From UBA668 sp039796575 (GTDB lineage Bacteria > Actinomycetota > Acidimicrobiia > Acidimicrobiales > Ilumatobacteraceae), in NCBI GenBank assembly GCA_039796575.1, contig JBDKJP010000078.1:1-64000 (forward strand): a stretch of DNA of 64,000 bases, written 5' to 3'. Below the pieces are notes generated by a model. The model had not been told where the DNA came from and made no database searches. It was given only the letters and a program-made list of their open reading frames with translations. Both the position numbers and the translations under genes were made by a program. Each line of letters begins with the position of its first letter. Position 1 is the stretch's first letter. This document shows, in pieces, positions 16,867 through 23,779 of the stretch.

Positions 16867-17946
16867 ATGCCCAACGACGTGCACACGCTGACCCGAGACG
16901 ACTACCTGTCGGAGGCGGTCTGGGAAGCCGAGCGGTCGCGCATCTTCCACGGCGGCTGGATGCTCGCCGGCGCAGGTCAACGCCTGCAGCCCGGCAACCG
17001 CACGGTGGTCGACCTGGCCGGCGAGAGCGTGCTCCTCACCCGCGCCCTCGACGGACGCCTGCACGCCTTCGCGAACGTCTGCCGCCACCGTGGCGCACGC
17101 CTCTGCGATGCGCACGACACCAGCACCCAGGGCTCGCTGATGTGCCCGTACCACGCCTGGACCTACGCGCTCGACGGTCGCCTCATCGCCACCCCGCACC
17201 TCGACGAGACCGACGTCGAGAAGGCCACGCTCCCCCTCTGGCAGTACCACCTGCGCGAATGGCAGGGCCTCGTGTTCGTCAGCCTCAGCCCGGAGCCGCC
17301 GGACTTCGAGCCGTGGCTGCGGCACCATGCGCCCGAGCTGCTGAAGCTCGAGCGGTTCCGGCTCGACGAGTTGCAGGTGGTGGCCTCCACCCGCTGCGAC
17401 ATCGCCGCGAACTGGAAGATCGTCATCGAGAACTACCAGGAGTGCCTGCACTGCACCCGCGTGCACCCCGAACTGGTCGACATCGTGCCGCTCTACCGCA
17501 CGGGCTGGGTGACCGACCACGACCGCGAGGACGGCGGCGTCACGGTCGACCGGGCGAAGGCCGGGTCGCCGTACCGCGGACCACTGCCGTCGCTGCCCGG
17601 CGCCACGGGCGAGGACCACACGTCGTACTACGGCGCCACCGTGTTCCCGAACGGCTTCGTCGACATCACCGACCCGAGCGTCGTCGTGTCCACCCTCCAC
17701 CCCGCCGGTCCCGGCCGCACGGTGATGACGATGGACTTCCTGTTCCACCCCGACACCATCGCCGCACCGGGCTTCGACCCGCAGCCGATCATCGACTTCA
17801 ACGTGCTCGTCGGCAACCAGGACAACGCGGTCTGCGAGAGCGTGCAGCGCGGCGTGTCGTCGAAGGCGTTCGCCCACGGCGTGCTCACCCCGAAGGACGA
17901 GTACGTCATCTGGTTCACCCGCCACTACCGCGCCACGATGGCCTGA
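16867..17946 (+). CDS. Rieske non-heme iron oxygenase alpha subunit (betaine/carnitine monooxygenase-like)
   Basis: The 359-residue protein has the Rieske [2Fe-2S] ligands CRHRGARL and CPYHAWTY (residues about 75-100). The mononuclear iron site is ENYQECLHCTRVHPEL (about 190-205). NYxEC(Y/L)HC..HPEL is typical of the trimethylamine-compound branch that includes glycine betaine, stachydrine, choline and carnitine monooxygenases. Demethylation of glycine betaine made by the carnitine genes at 1245-3627 is the best-supported idea, but only by context. It needs a reductase partner, and none is encoded nearby. The start is supported by GAAGGGGAC, the same ribosome site seen before the BKACE gene. 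Confidence 0.83.
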   Translation: MPNDVHTLTRDDYLSEAVWEAERSRIFHGGWMLAGAGQRLQPGNRTVVDLAGESVLLTRALDGRLHAFANVCRHRGARLCDAHDTSTQGSLMCPYHAWTYALDGRLIATPHLDETDVEKATLPLWQYHLREWQGLVFVSLSPEPPDFEPWLRHHAPELLKLERFRLDELQVVASTRCDIAANWKIVIENYQECLHCTRVHPELVDIVPLYRTGWVTDHDREDGGVTVDRAKAGSPYRGPLPSLPGATGEDHTSYYGATVFPNGFVDITDPSVVVSTLHPAGPGRTVMTMDFLFHPDTIAAPGFDPQPIIDFNVLVGNQDNAVCESVQRGVSSKAFAHGVLTPKDEYVIWFTRHYRATMA

Positions 17947-17960
17947 CCGGCCGCGGTCGG

Positions 17961-19013
17961 TCAGTTCGGCAGCACCCGGACGGCGTCGGGGGCGACGACG
18001 ACGCCGACCTCTGCACCCTCGTGCAGCGGCGGGCCCGCCACGCCGTTCTGCACCATCGCCTGCATCGACTGGTCGCCGACCGCGAGGTGCACGTGCGTGA
18101 GCGCGCCGGCGAACACGACGTGCTCCACCCGGCCTCGCAGCGACGCCGCACCGGCGTCGACCAACTGCACCCGCTCGGGACGCACCAGTGTGAAGCAACT
18201 CCCCCGCGTCTCACCGGTGGCCGCCGCCACTCGCCCACCCAGCATGTCGACCCCGTCGGCGTGCGCGAACGCGGGGAACAGGTTGGCGAGGCCGAGGAAG
18301 TCGGCGACGTAGGTGGACGACGGTGCGTCGTAGACCTCGCGTGGCGTGCCCACCTGACGGATGATGCCCGAGTCCATCACGGCCAGCCGATCGCTCATCG
18401 TGAGCGCTTCCTCCTGGTCGTGCGTGACGTACACGAACGTGATGCCGACCTCGCGGTGCAACTGCCGCAGCTCGACCTGCAGCACCCGCCGCAGCTTCGC
18501 ATCGAGCGCGCCCAACGGCTCGTCGAGCAGCAGCACCTTCGGACGCAGCACCAGCGAACGCGCCAGCGCGACGCGCTGCTGCTGCCCTCCCGACAGCTGA
18601 TGGGGCCGGCGGGACTCGTAACCGTTCAGCCGCACCAGTTCGAGCGCCTCGGCCACCCGGCGGCGCGTGTCGTCCTTCGAGCAGTCCTGGAATCGCAGAC
18701 CGAACGCCACGTTGTCCGCGACCGTCTTGTGCGGGAACAGCGCATAGCTCTGGAACACCGTGTTGACCGGCCGCTTCTCGGGCGGCACGCCACGCATGTC
18801 GACGCCGTCGATCTGCACGGAGCCGTGCTCGATGTCCTCGAACCCGCCGATGAGGCGCAACGTGGTGGTCTTCCCGCACCCGGACGGTCCGAGCAGCGAG
18901 AAGAACTCGCCCGCCTCGATCACCAGATCGATGCTGTTGAGCACCTTCAACGAGCCGTAGAACTTCGACAGCGCGGTCAGCTCGATGCGGCCGCCACCTC
19001 CCCGTTCTGTCAT
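17961..19013 (-). CDS. ABC transporter ATP-binding protein, PotA/spermidine-putrescine type
   Basis: About 350 residues from ATG 19013 (GTG 19028 is possible). The ATPase domain has Walker A LGPSGCGKTTTLR, a Q-loop (VFQSYALFPH), the signature LSGGQQQRVALARSL, Walker B VLLLDEPLGALD and the H-loop THDQEEAL. A C-terminal TOBE-type domain follows residue about 240. PotA-like ATPases energise import of polyamines, betaines or similar cations. No permease or binding-protein gene is adjacent, so it is an orphan ATPase that must pair with membrane parts elsewhere. It shares operator site D with the divergent hydrolase. Confidence 0.87.
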   Translation of the reverse strand: MTERGGGGRIELTALSKFYGSLKVLNSIDLVIEAGEFFSLLGPSGCGKTTTLRLIGGFEDIEHGSVQIDGVDMRGVPPEKRPVNTVFQSYALFPHKTVADNVAFGLRFQDCSKDDTRRRVAEALELVRLNGYESRRPHQLSGGQQQRVALARSLVLRPKVLLLDEPLGALDAKLRRVLQVELRQLHREVGITFVYVTHDQEEALTMSDRLAVMDSGIIRQVGTPREVYDAPSSTYVADFLGLANLFPAFAHADGVDMLGGRVAAATGETRGSCFTLVRPERVQLVDAGAASLRGRVEHVVFAGALTHVHLAVGDQSMQAMVQNGVAGPPLHEGAEVGVVVAPDAVRVLPN

Positions 19014-19049
19014 CGCTCGTGCCCCCACAGCTCCCCGGTGACGGCTGGA

Positions 19050-19096
19050 CTGACCGTCGGTTCAGGAAACCATAGTCGACCGCGTCGGACTAGCTT
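19050..19096. promoter_or_regulatory. Operator-like site D and leaderless promoter of the hydrolase gene
   Basis: CTGACCGTCGGTTCAG (19050-19065) is the fourth copy of the shared motif, midway between two divergent genes. A TAGCTT -10 box (19091-19096) lies 7 nt before ATG 19104 of the plus-strand gene, giving a leaderless start. Confidence 0.5.
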
Positions 19097-19103
19097 GCCG
19101 CCC

Positions 19104-19817
19104 ATGCACAGCGAGCAGATCGAGTACCACGTCGACGGCGTCCGCTACCTCGGCCACCTGGCCGTGCCCGACGGCGACGACCCGCGTCCCGCGGTGCTGG
19201 TGTGCCACGAGGGCCCCGGCATGACCGACCACCCGCGCCAGCGCGCCGACCGCCTCGCCGCCGAGCTCGGCTACGTGGCGTTCGCACTCGACTACTGGGG
19301 CGACGGGAAGCCGCTCCCGCAGGACGAAGTGATGACCAAGCTCGGCGGACTGATGGCCGACCAGGCCACCACTCGGCGACGTGCCCGCGCCGGGCTCGAC
19401 CTGCTGCTCGCCCACCCTCGGGCCGACCATGCCCGCGTCGGCGCGATGGGGTACTGCTTCGGCGGCACGATGGCGCTCGAACTGGGCCGCGACGGCGCGC
19501 CGGTGCACGCCATCGTCGGGTTCCACTCGGGCCTCGCCAACGCCGCACCGGCAGATGCGGCGAACATCGCCGGCAAGGTGCTGGTGTGCATCGGCGTCGA
19601 CGACCCCATCATCCCCCCGGCACAGCGCGCGGCGTTCGAGGACGAGATGAACGCCGCGGGCGTCGACTGGCAGATGGTGCTGTACAGCGGCGCCGGCCAC
19701 AGCTTCACGAACAAGCTGGCCGACGGCAGCCGACCCGGCTTCCAGTACCACGAGGCGAGCGACCTTCGCTCCTGGCGAGCGATGGTCGCACACTTCGCAG
19801 AGGTGTTCGGACGCTGA
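19104..19817 (+). CDS. Dienelactone hydrolase family protein
   Basis: The 237-residue alpha/beta hydrolase has the nucleophile elbow GAMGYCFGGTMAL, with Cys in place of Ser as in dienelactone hydrolase. The acid is Asp in GVDDPIIPP and the catalytic His is in SGAGHSFTNK. The length is typical. Members hydrolyse lactones or activated esters; the substrate is not evident. It reads from its own leaderless promoter and is convergent with the acyl-CoA dehydrogenase at 19831. Confidence 0.87.
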   Translation: MHSEQIEYHVDGVRYLGHLAVPDGDDPRPAVLVCHEGPGMTDHPRQRADRLAAELGYVAFALDYWGDGKPLPQDEVMTKLGGLMADQATTRRRARAGLDLLLAHPRADHARVGAMGYCFGGTMALELGRDGAPVHAIVGFHSGLANAAPADAANIAGKVLVCIGVDDPIIPPAQRAAFEDEMNAAGVDWQMVLYSGAGHSFTNKLADGSRPGFQYHEASDLRSWRAMVAHFAEVFGR

Positions 19818-19830
19818 TCCGGCGGCCCGA

Positions 19831-21120
19831 TCAGGCCTTCGGCACCGCCGGCTGCTCGCTGACACCCTTCGGCGCACGCTGGTTCATGAAGCCGAACATG
19901 TAGCCGGCCACACGCCGCATCTGGATCTCCTCCGCACCCTCGGTGATGCGGTAGCGACGGTGGTGACGGTAGATGTGCTCGAACGGCTTGTGACGCGAGT
20001 AGCCCATGCCACCGTGCACCTGCATCGCACGGTCGGCGGCGTCGCAGCACAACCGGTTCGCCCAGTAGTTGCACATGCTGACCTTGTCGCTCTGGCTGAA
20101 CGCCCCGTACTTGTCCATCATCCACGCGGTCTTGTGGATGAGCGCGCGCAGCATCTCGCACTGCGTCTGCAGCTCGACCAGCGGGAACTGGATGCCCTGG
20201 TTGCTGGCGAGCGCCTTGCCGAACGGACGACGCTCCTGCGCGTACTTCACGGCCTCGTCGATGCAGAACTGCGCCGCCCCGAGCGACGACGCCGCCTGAC
20301 GGATGCGGTTCTCGTTGAAGAAGTGCTGCACGACCTGCAGGCCACGACCCTCACCACCGAAGATGGAGGCGTGTGGCACGCGCACGTCGGTGAGCCGCAC
20401 GTGGGCGTGGTCGGTGGGCATGTTGAACGTCCACAGGTACTCGACCACTTCGAAGCCGGGGCTCTTCGACGGCACCAGGAACGCCGTGATGCCGTCGCCG
20501 TCGCCGGCCTTGCCACTGGTGCGGGCCATGATCATGTCGTACTGGGCCTTGTGGATGCCGGTGTTCCACGTCTTCTCGCCGTTGATGATCCACTCGTCGC
20601 CGTCACGCACCGCGACGGTCTCCATGTGCGTGGCGTCACTGCCGTGGTTCGGTTCGGTGATGCCGAACGCGAAGCCGCGGCGACCCTCGGCCAGGTCGTC
20701 GATCCACTCGGCCTTCTGCTCGTCGGTGCCGTACTGCAGCATCAGCAGCAGACCGACGTTGTTGCCGACGATCGAGTGCTCGTTCTGCAGGTCGTTGTGC
20801 AGACCGAGCCCCTTGCGGGCGAGGTGCTCGCGGATGACAGCCATGCCGAGGTTGGTGCCGTTGCGGCCGCCGAACTCCTCGGGGAACGGGTAGCGGTAGA
20901 AGCCGGCCGAGTCGGCCAGGCGCTTCACCTTGTACAGCAGTTGCTCCCACTCCTCGTTCGGGAGACCCTGGTTCTCCCAGTCGGTGCGCGCGTCCTCACG
21001 GCGGTGGTCGAAGAAGCGGATGTTGTCGTCCTGCTGCTCGAGCGGCTTGATGACCTGTTCGATGAACACGTCGAGCTCGGCGAGCAGATCGAGGAGGTCC
21101 TGGGGCAGATCGAAGTCCAT
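19831..21120 (-). CDS. Acyl-CoA dehydrogenase (second)
   Basis: A 429-residue acyl-CoA dehydrogenase with a somewhat longer N-terminus than the gene at 8983. Visible features are the FAD/substrate motif FGITEPNHGSDATHM, the beta-domain segment WIINGEKTWNTG and the C-terminal VHGGMGYSRHKPFEHIYRHH with RITEGAEEIQ. It feeds electrons to ETF. ATG 21120 is taken as start; GTG 21141 is also in frame. No operator-like motif lies before it, so it may be regulated apart from the carnitine genes. Substrate unknown. Confidence 0.88.
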   Translation of the reverse strand: MDFDLPQDLLDLLAELDVFIEQVIKPLEQQDDNIRFFDHRREDARTDWENQGLPNEEWEQLLYKVKRLADSAGFYRYPFPEEFGGRNGTNLGMAVIREHLARKGLGLHNDLQNEHSIVGNNVGLLLMLQYGTDEQKAEWIDDLAEGRRGFAFGITEPNHGSDATHMETVAVRDGDEWIINGEKTWNTGIHKAQYDMIMARTSGKAGDGDGITAFLVPSKSPGFEVVEYLWTFNMPTDHAHVRLTDVRVPHASIFGGEGRGLQVVQHFFNENRIRQAASSLGAAQFCIDEAVKYAQERRPFGKALASNQGIQFPLVELQTQCEMLRALIHKTAWMMDKYGAFSQSDKVSMCNYWANRLCCDAADRAMQVHGGMGYSRHKPFEHIYRHHRRYRITEGAEEIQMRRVAGYMFGFMNQRAPKGVSEQPAVPKA

Positions 21121-21177
21121 CGCCGAAGTGTTCTCCCCCACGCGCTCCCCCGACGAAGCGGACGGACCGGCGACTGC

Positions 21178-21705
21178 TCAGCGCGAGTCGCGCTTGGCCT
21201 GACGCCGGGCGCCCTGTGCCTTCGACGAGCCACGCCGAGCCGGCGAGGCCGTGGCCGACGCCGGCTTCACGCCGCGACCGGCGGCCGTGCGACCGTCGCT
21301 CTTGCCGGCCTTCGCGGTGCTCTTCGCGGCCTTCGGCGCCGCCGCGGGCGACGACAGCGTGGCCGACTTCGCCAGCGCCAACCGCTCCGACTTCAACTGC
21401 GCCGCTGCCGCCTTGGCCGCAGCCGAATAGGCACGCGACACCCGGGCGAGCGCGTCCTCGAAGATCTCGGCCTTGCGCAGCGTGCGCAGGTTCTGCGACT
21501 GCGTGGCCGCACGACGACCGACCTCCGACACGGTGGCGCTCGCCTGGCGACGGTGCAGCCCGGAGTACTTGTTGCGTGCCCGACGCACCAGCAACAGCGC
21601 CTCGCCGAGCGCGTCCTCGTCCAACAGCGCCAGACGGGCGGGCTCGGTCGCGACGAGCAGCGTCTGCTCCTTCTCACTGAACAGGGCGAGCTCGGTGGGA
21701 TTCAT
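21178..21705 (-). CDS. Unknown protein with helical N-terminus and basic Ala/Lys-rich tail
   Basis: I do not recognise this 175-residue protein. Residues 1-110 are predicted helical and Leu/Ala-rich (FSEKEQTLLV, ALLLVRRARNKYSG). From about 118 onward it is a low-complexity tail rich in Ala, Lys, Ser and Arg (KAAKSTAKAGKSDGRTAAGR), like tails of bacterial histone-H1-like or HU-related proteins. Such tails often bind nucleic acid, so a DNA- or RNA-binding role is possible. A GGAGG ribosome site 7-8 nt upstream supports the start at 21705 over the ATG at 21717. It diverges from the HD-domain gene with 49 nt between the starts. Confidence 0.7.
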   Translation of the reverse strand: MNPTELALFSEKEQTLLVATEPARLALLDEDALGEALLLVRRARNKYSGLHRRQASATVSEVGRRAATQSQNLRTLRKAEIFEDALARVSRAYSAAAKAAAAQLKSERLALAKSATLSSPAAAPKAAKSTAKAGKSDGRTAAGRGVKPASATASPARRGSSKAQGARRQAKRDSR

Positions 21706-21754
21706 GTGGGCCTCCATGCGGTTGCGGACGCGTCGATGCTGCCAGACTTCTCCC

Positions 21755-22303
21755 ATGGCTGCCACTTTCACCCGCATGGACGAATCCACCGCCGAGCAGT
21801 GGGCCGTCATCGGCCGCGAGACCGCACAGAACCAGGGCCGCGTCGCCGACCGCATCCTCATGTTGCTGCGTTCGCTCGGCGACATCACCGACGGTTTCTC
21901 GTGCGACCAGCTCACGCACTGCCTGCAGACTGCCACCTTGGCCGAGCGCGACGGTGCCGACCCGGAGATGGTGGTGGCCTCGCTGTGCCACGACATCGGC
22001 AAGGCCATCAGCGTGCCGAACCACGGCCCGATCGCCGCCGAGATGCTGCGGCCGTACGTGCGTCCCGACGTGTACCACACGCTGTACCACCACCAGGACT
22101 TTCAGGGCCGCCACTACTACCAGCACTTCGGCATGCCCACGAACCTGCGCGACCAGTACCGCGACGAGTCGTGGTTCGCGCTGTGCGAGCAGTTCACCGA
22201 CGACTGGGACCAGGTCGCGTTCGACCCCGCCGGCCCCACCGAGCCGCTCGAGCACTTCGAGCCGCTGGTGCGCGAGGTGTTCGCGAAGCCGAAGTACCGC
22301 TGA
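21755..22303 (+). CDS. HD-domain metalloprotein, PhnZ-like (possible mixed-valent diiron oxygenase)
   Basis: The 182-residue HD-domain protein has metal ligands at H55 (LTHCLQTA), H79-D80 (LCHDIGK), H90 (PNHGPIAAEMLRP), the His cluster 108-113 (YHTLYHHQD) and Asp near 152 (WDQVAFDP). The 24-residue spacing of the first His to the HD pair, the HGxxxAExLRP segment and the WDxxAxDP end match PhnZ-type oxygenases of phosphonate catabolism. Ordinary HD phosphohydrolases lack these. No phosphonate genes are adjacent, so the substrate is open. ATG 21755 is chosen; a weak CAGACT -10-like box precedes it. The nuclease gene starts 4 nt after its stop. Confidence 0.75.
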   Translation: MAATFTRMDESTAEQWAVIGRETAQNQGRVADRILMLLRSLGDITDGFSCDQLTHCLQTATLAERDGADPEMVVASLCHDIGKAISVPNHGPIAAEMLRPYVRPDVYHTLYHHQDFQGRHYYQHFGMPTNLRDQYRDESWFALCEQFTDDWDQVAFDPAGPTEPLEHFEPLVREVFAKPKYR

Positions 22304-22307
22304 GGCG

Positions 22308-23714
22308 GTGCCCGTGGCACACCGTGCACCCGCGACGCTCGTCCCGCTCGGGGCGGCACAGACCGTCACCGGCAGCAAGTTCCTGCTCGAACACGGCGGA
22401 CGACGGGTGCTGTTCGACGCCGGGCTGTTCCAGGGCCTGAAGGAGCTGCGGGAGCGCAACTGGGCCGCGTTCCCCGTGCAGCCCTCCACGCTCGACGCGG
22501 TAGTCATCAGCCATGCGCATCTCGACCACTGCGGGTACCTGCCGCGCCTCGTGAAGGCCGGGTTCCGCGGCGACGTGCACGTCACGTTCGACACCGGCCG
22601 CCTGATGAGCGTCGTCCTGCCCGACAGCGCACGACTGTTGGAGGAGGAAGCGAAGTACGCGAACCGGGCCGGCTACTCGCGCCACCATCCGGCACTCGCG
22701 CTCTACACCGAGGACGACGCGTGGACTGCGCTCGAGCAACTGCGATCCCACCCGTTCGACGAGTCGTTCGAAGCGGCCGAGGGCGTGCGCGTCACGTTCC
22801 AACCGGCCGGGCACATCCTCGGCTCTTCCACCGTGCTCGTGCAACTGCACGAAGGCCCCACCATCCGGTTCAGCGGCGACCTCGGCCGCCCCACGCACCC
22901 GCTGCTGGTGCCACCGGCGCCGGTGGGCGACGTCGACCACCTCATCGTCGAGTCCACCTACGGCGACCGTGAGCACACCAACGGCGAAGCCCGGCTCGCC
23001 CTCGCCGACGTCATCGAACGCACCGTCGACCGCGGCGGCAAGGTCATCATCCCCGCGTTCGCCGTCGACCGCACGGAGGTGCTGCTGTACCACCTCCGCC
23101 AGCTCGCCGACGAGCGACGCCTGCCGTCGGTGCCCATCTTCGTCGACAGCCCGATGGCACTCGCCGCGCTGCAGATCTACCGCGAGGCCATCGAGGAGCG
23201 CGCCACCGACGTGCGCCCCGAGCTCGCCGACCAACGGTCGCTGTTCGACCTGCCGAACCTGTCGGAGGTGTTCGACTCGGAGGGCTCCAAGGCCGTGTCG
23301 CGCCACGGCGGCGCCGCCATCATCATCGCCGGCGCCGGCATGGCCTCGGGCGGACGCGTCGTGCACCACCTCGAGAAGTTCTTGCCCGACGAACGCAACA
23401 GCGTCGCCCTCGTCGGGTTCCAGGCGGCCGGCACCCGCGGGCGGCAACTGCTCGACGGCGCCAGCAGCGTGAAGATCCACGGCCAGTACGTGCGCGTGAA
23501 GGCCGAGATCTGCGACCTCACCGGCTTCTCCGTGCACGCCGACGCGAGCGAGTTGATGGGGTGGATCGGCACCGCCGAACGACCGCCGACCACCGTGTTC
23601 GTGGTGCACGGCGAGGCCAACGCCTCCCACGCGCTGCGCGACCGCGTCGTGCGCGAGCTCGACTGGACCGCGGTCACCCCCGACCACGCCGAACGCATCG
23701 TCCTGCAGCACTGA
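22308..23714 (+). CDS. Metallo-beta-lactamase/beta-CASP nuclease (RNA-processing exonuclease family)
   Basis: A 468-residue MBL-fold protein with the metal motif SHAHLDHCGYLP (about residues 60-75), GHILGSS, FSGDLGR and the beta-CASP insert bearing ESTYGDREH and GMASGGRVVHHL. The C-terminal HADASEL and VVHGEANASH motifs are conserved in the CPSF-73/YSH1-like branch, so RNA cleavage or 5'-end trimming is the likely role. GTG 22308 or 22314 starts it, just after the HD gene, indicating co-transcription. A strong hairpin follows the stop. Partners are unknown. Confidence 0.85.
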   Translation: MPVAHRAPATLVPLGAAQTVTGSKFLLEHGGRRVLFDAGLFQGLKELRERNWAAFPVQPSTLDAVVISHAHLDHCGYLPRLVKAGFRGDVHVTFDTGRLMSVVLPDSARLLEEEAKYANRAGYSRHHPALALYTEDDAWTALEQLRSHPFDESFEAAEGVRVTFQPAGHILGSSTVLVQLHEGPTIRFSGDLGRPTHPLLVPPAPVGDVDHLIVESTYGDREHTNGEARLALADVIERTVDRGGKVIIPAFAVDRTEVLLYHLRQLADERRLPSVPIFVDSPMALAALQIYREAIEERATDVRPELADQRSLFDLPNLSEVFDSEGSKAVSRHGGAAIIIAGAGMASGGRVVHHLEKFLPDERNSVALVGFQAAGTRGRQLLDGASSVKIHGQYVRVKAEICDLTGFSVHADASELMGWIGTAERPPTTVFVVHGEANASHALRDRVVRELDWTAVTPDHAERIVLQH

Positions 23715-23718
23715 ACCC

Positions 23719-23752
23719 GAAGGGCCGGCACGGTGTCCCGTGCCGGCCCTTC
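23719..23752. terminator. Perfect 15-bp hairpin between convergent genes (copy 1)
   Basis: GAAGGGCCGGCACGG and its exact complement are separated by a 4-nt loop (TGTC). It lies 5 nt after the beta-CASP stop and 27 nt past the stop of the giant gene at 23780, so it can end both transcripts. The same stem recurs at 28869-28902. Confidence 0.85.
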
Positions 23753-23779
23753 CGTTCTCCCGTCGAGAACGATCGGTGA

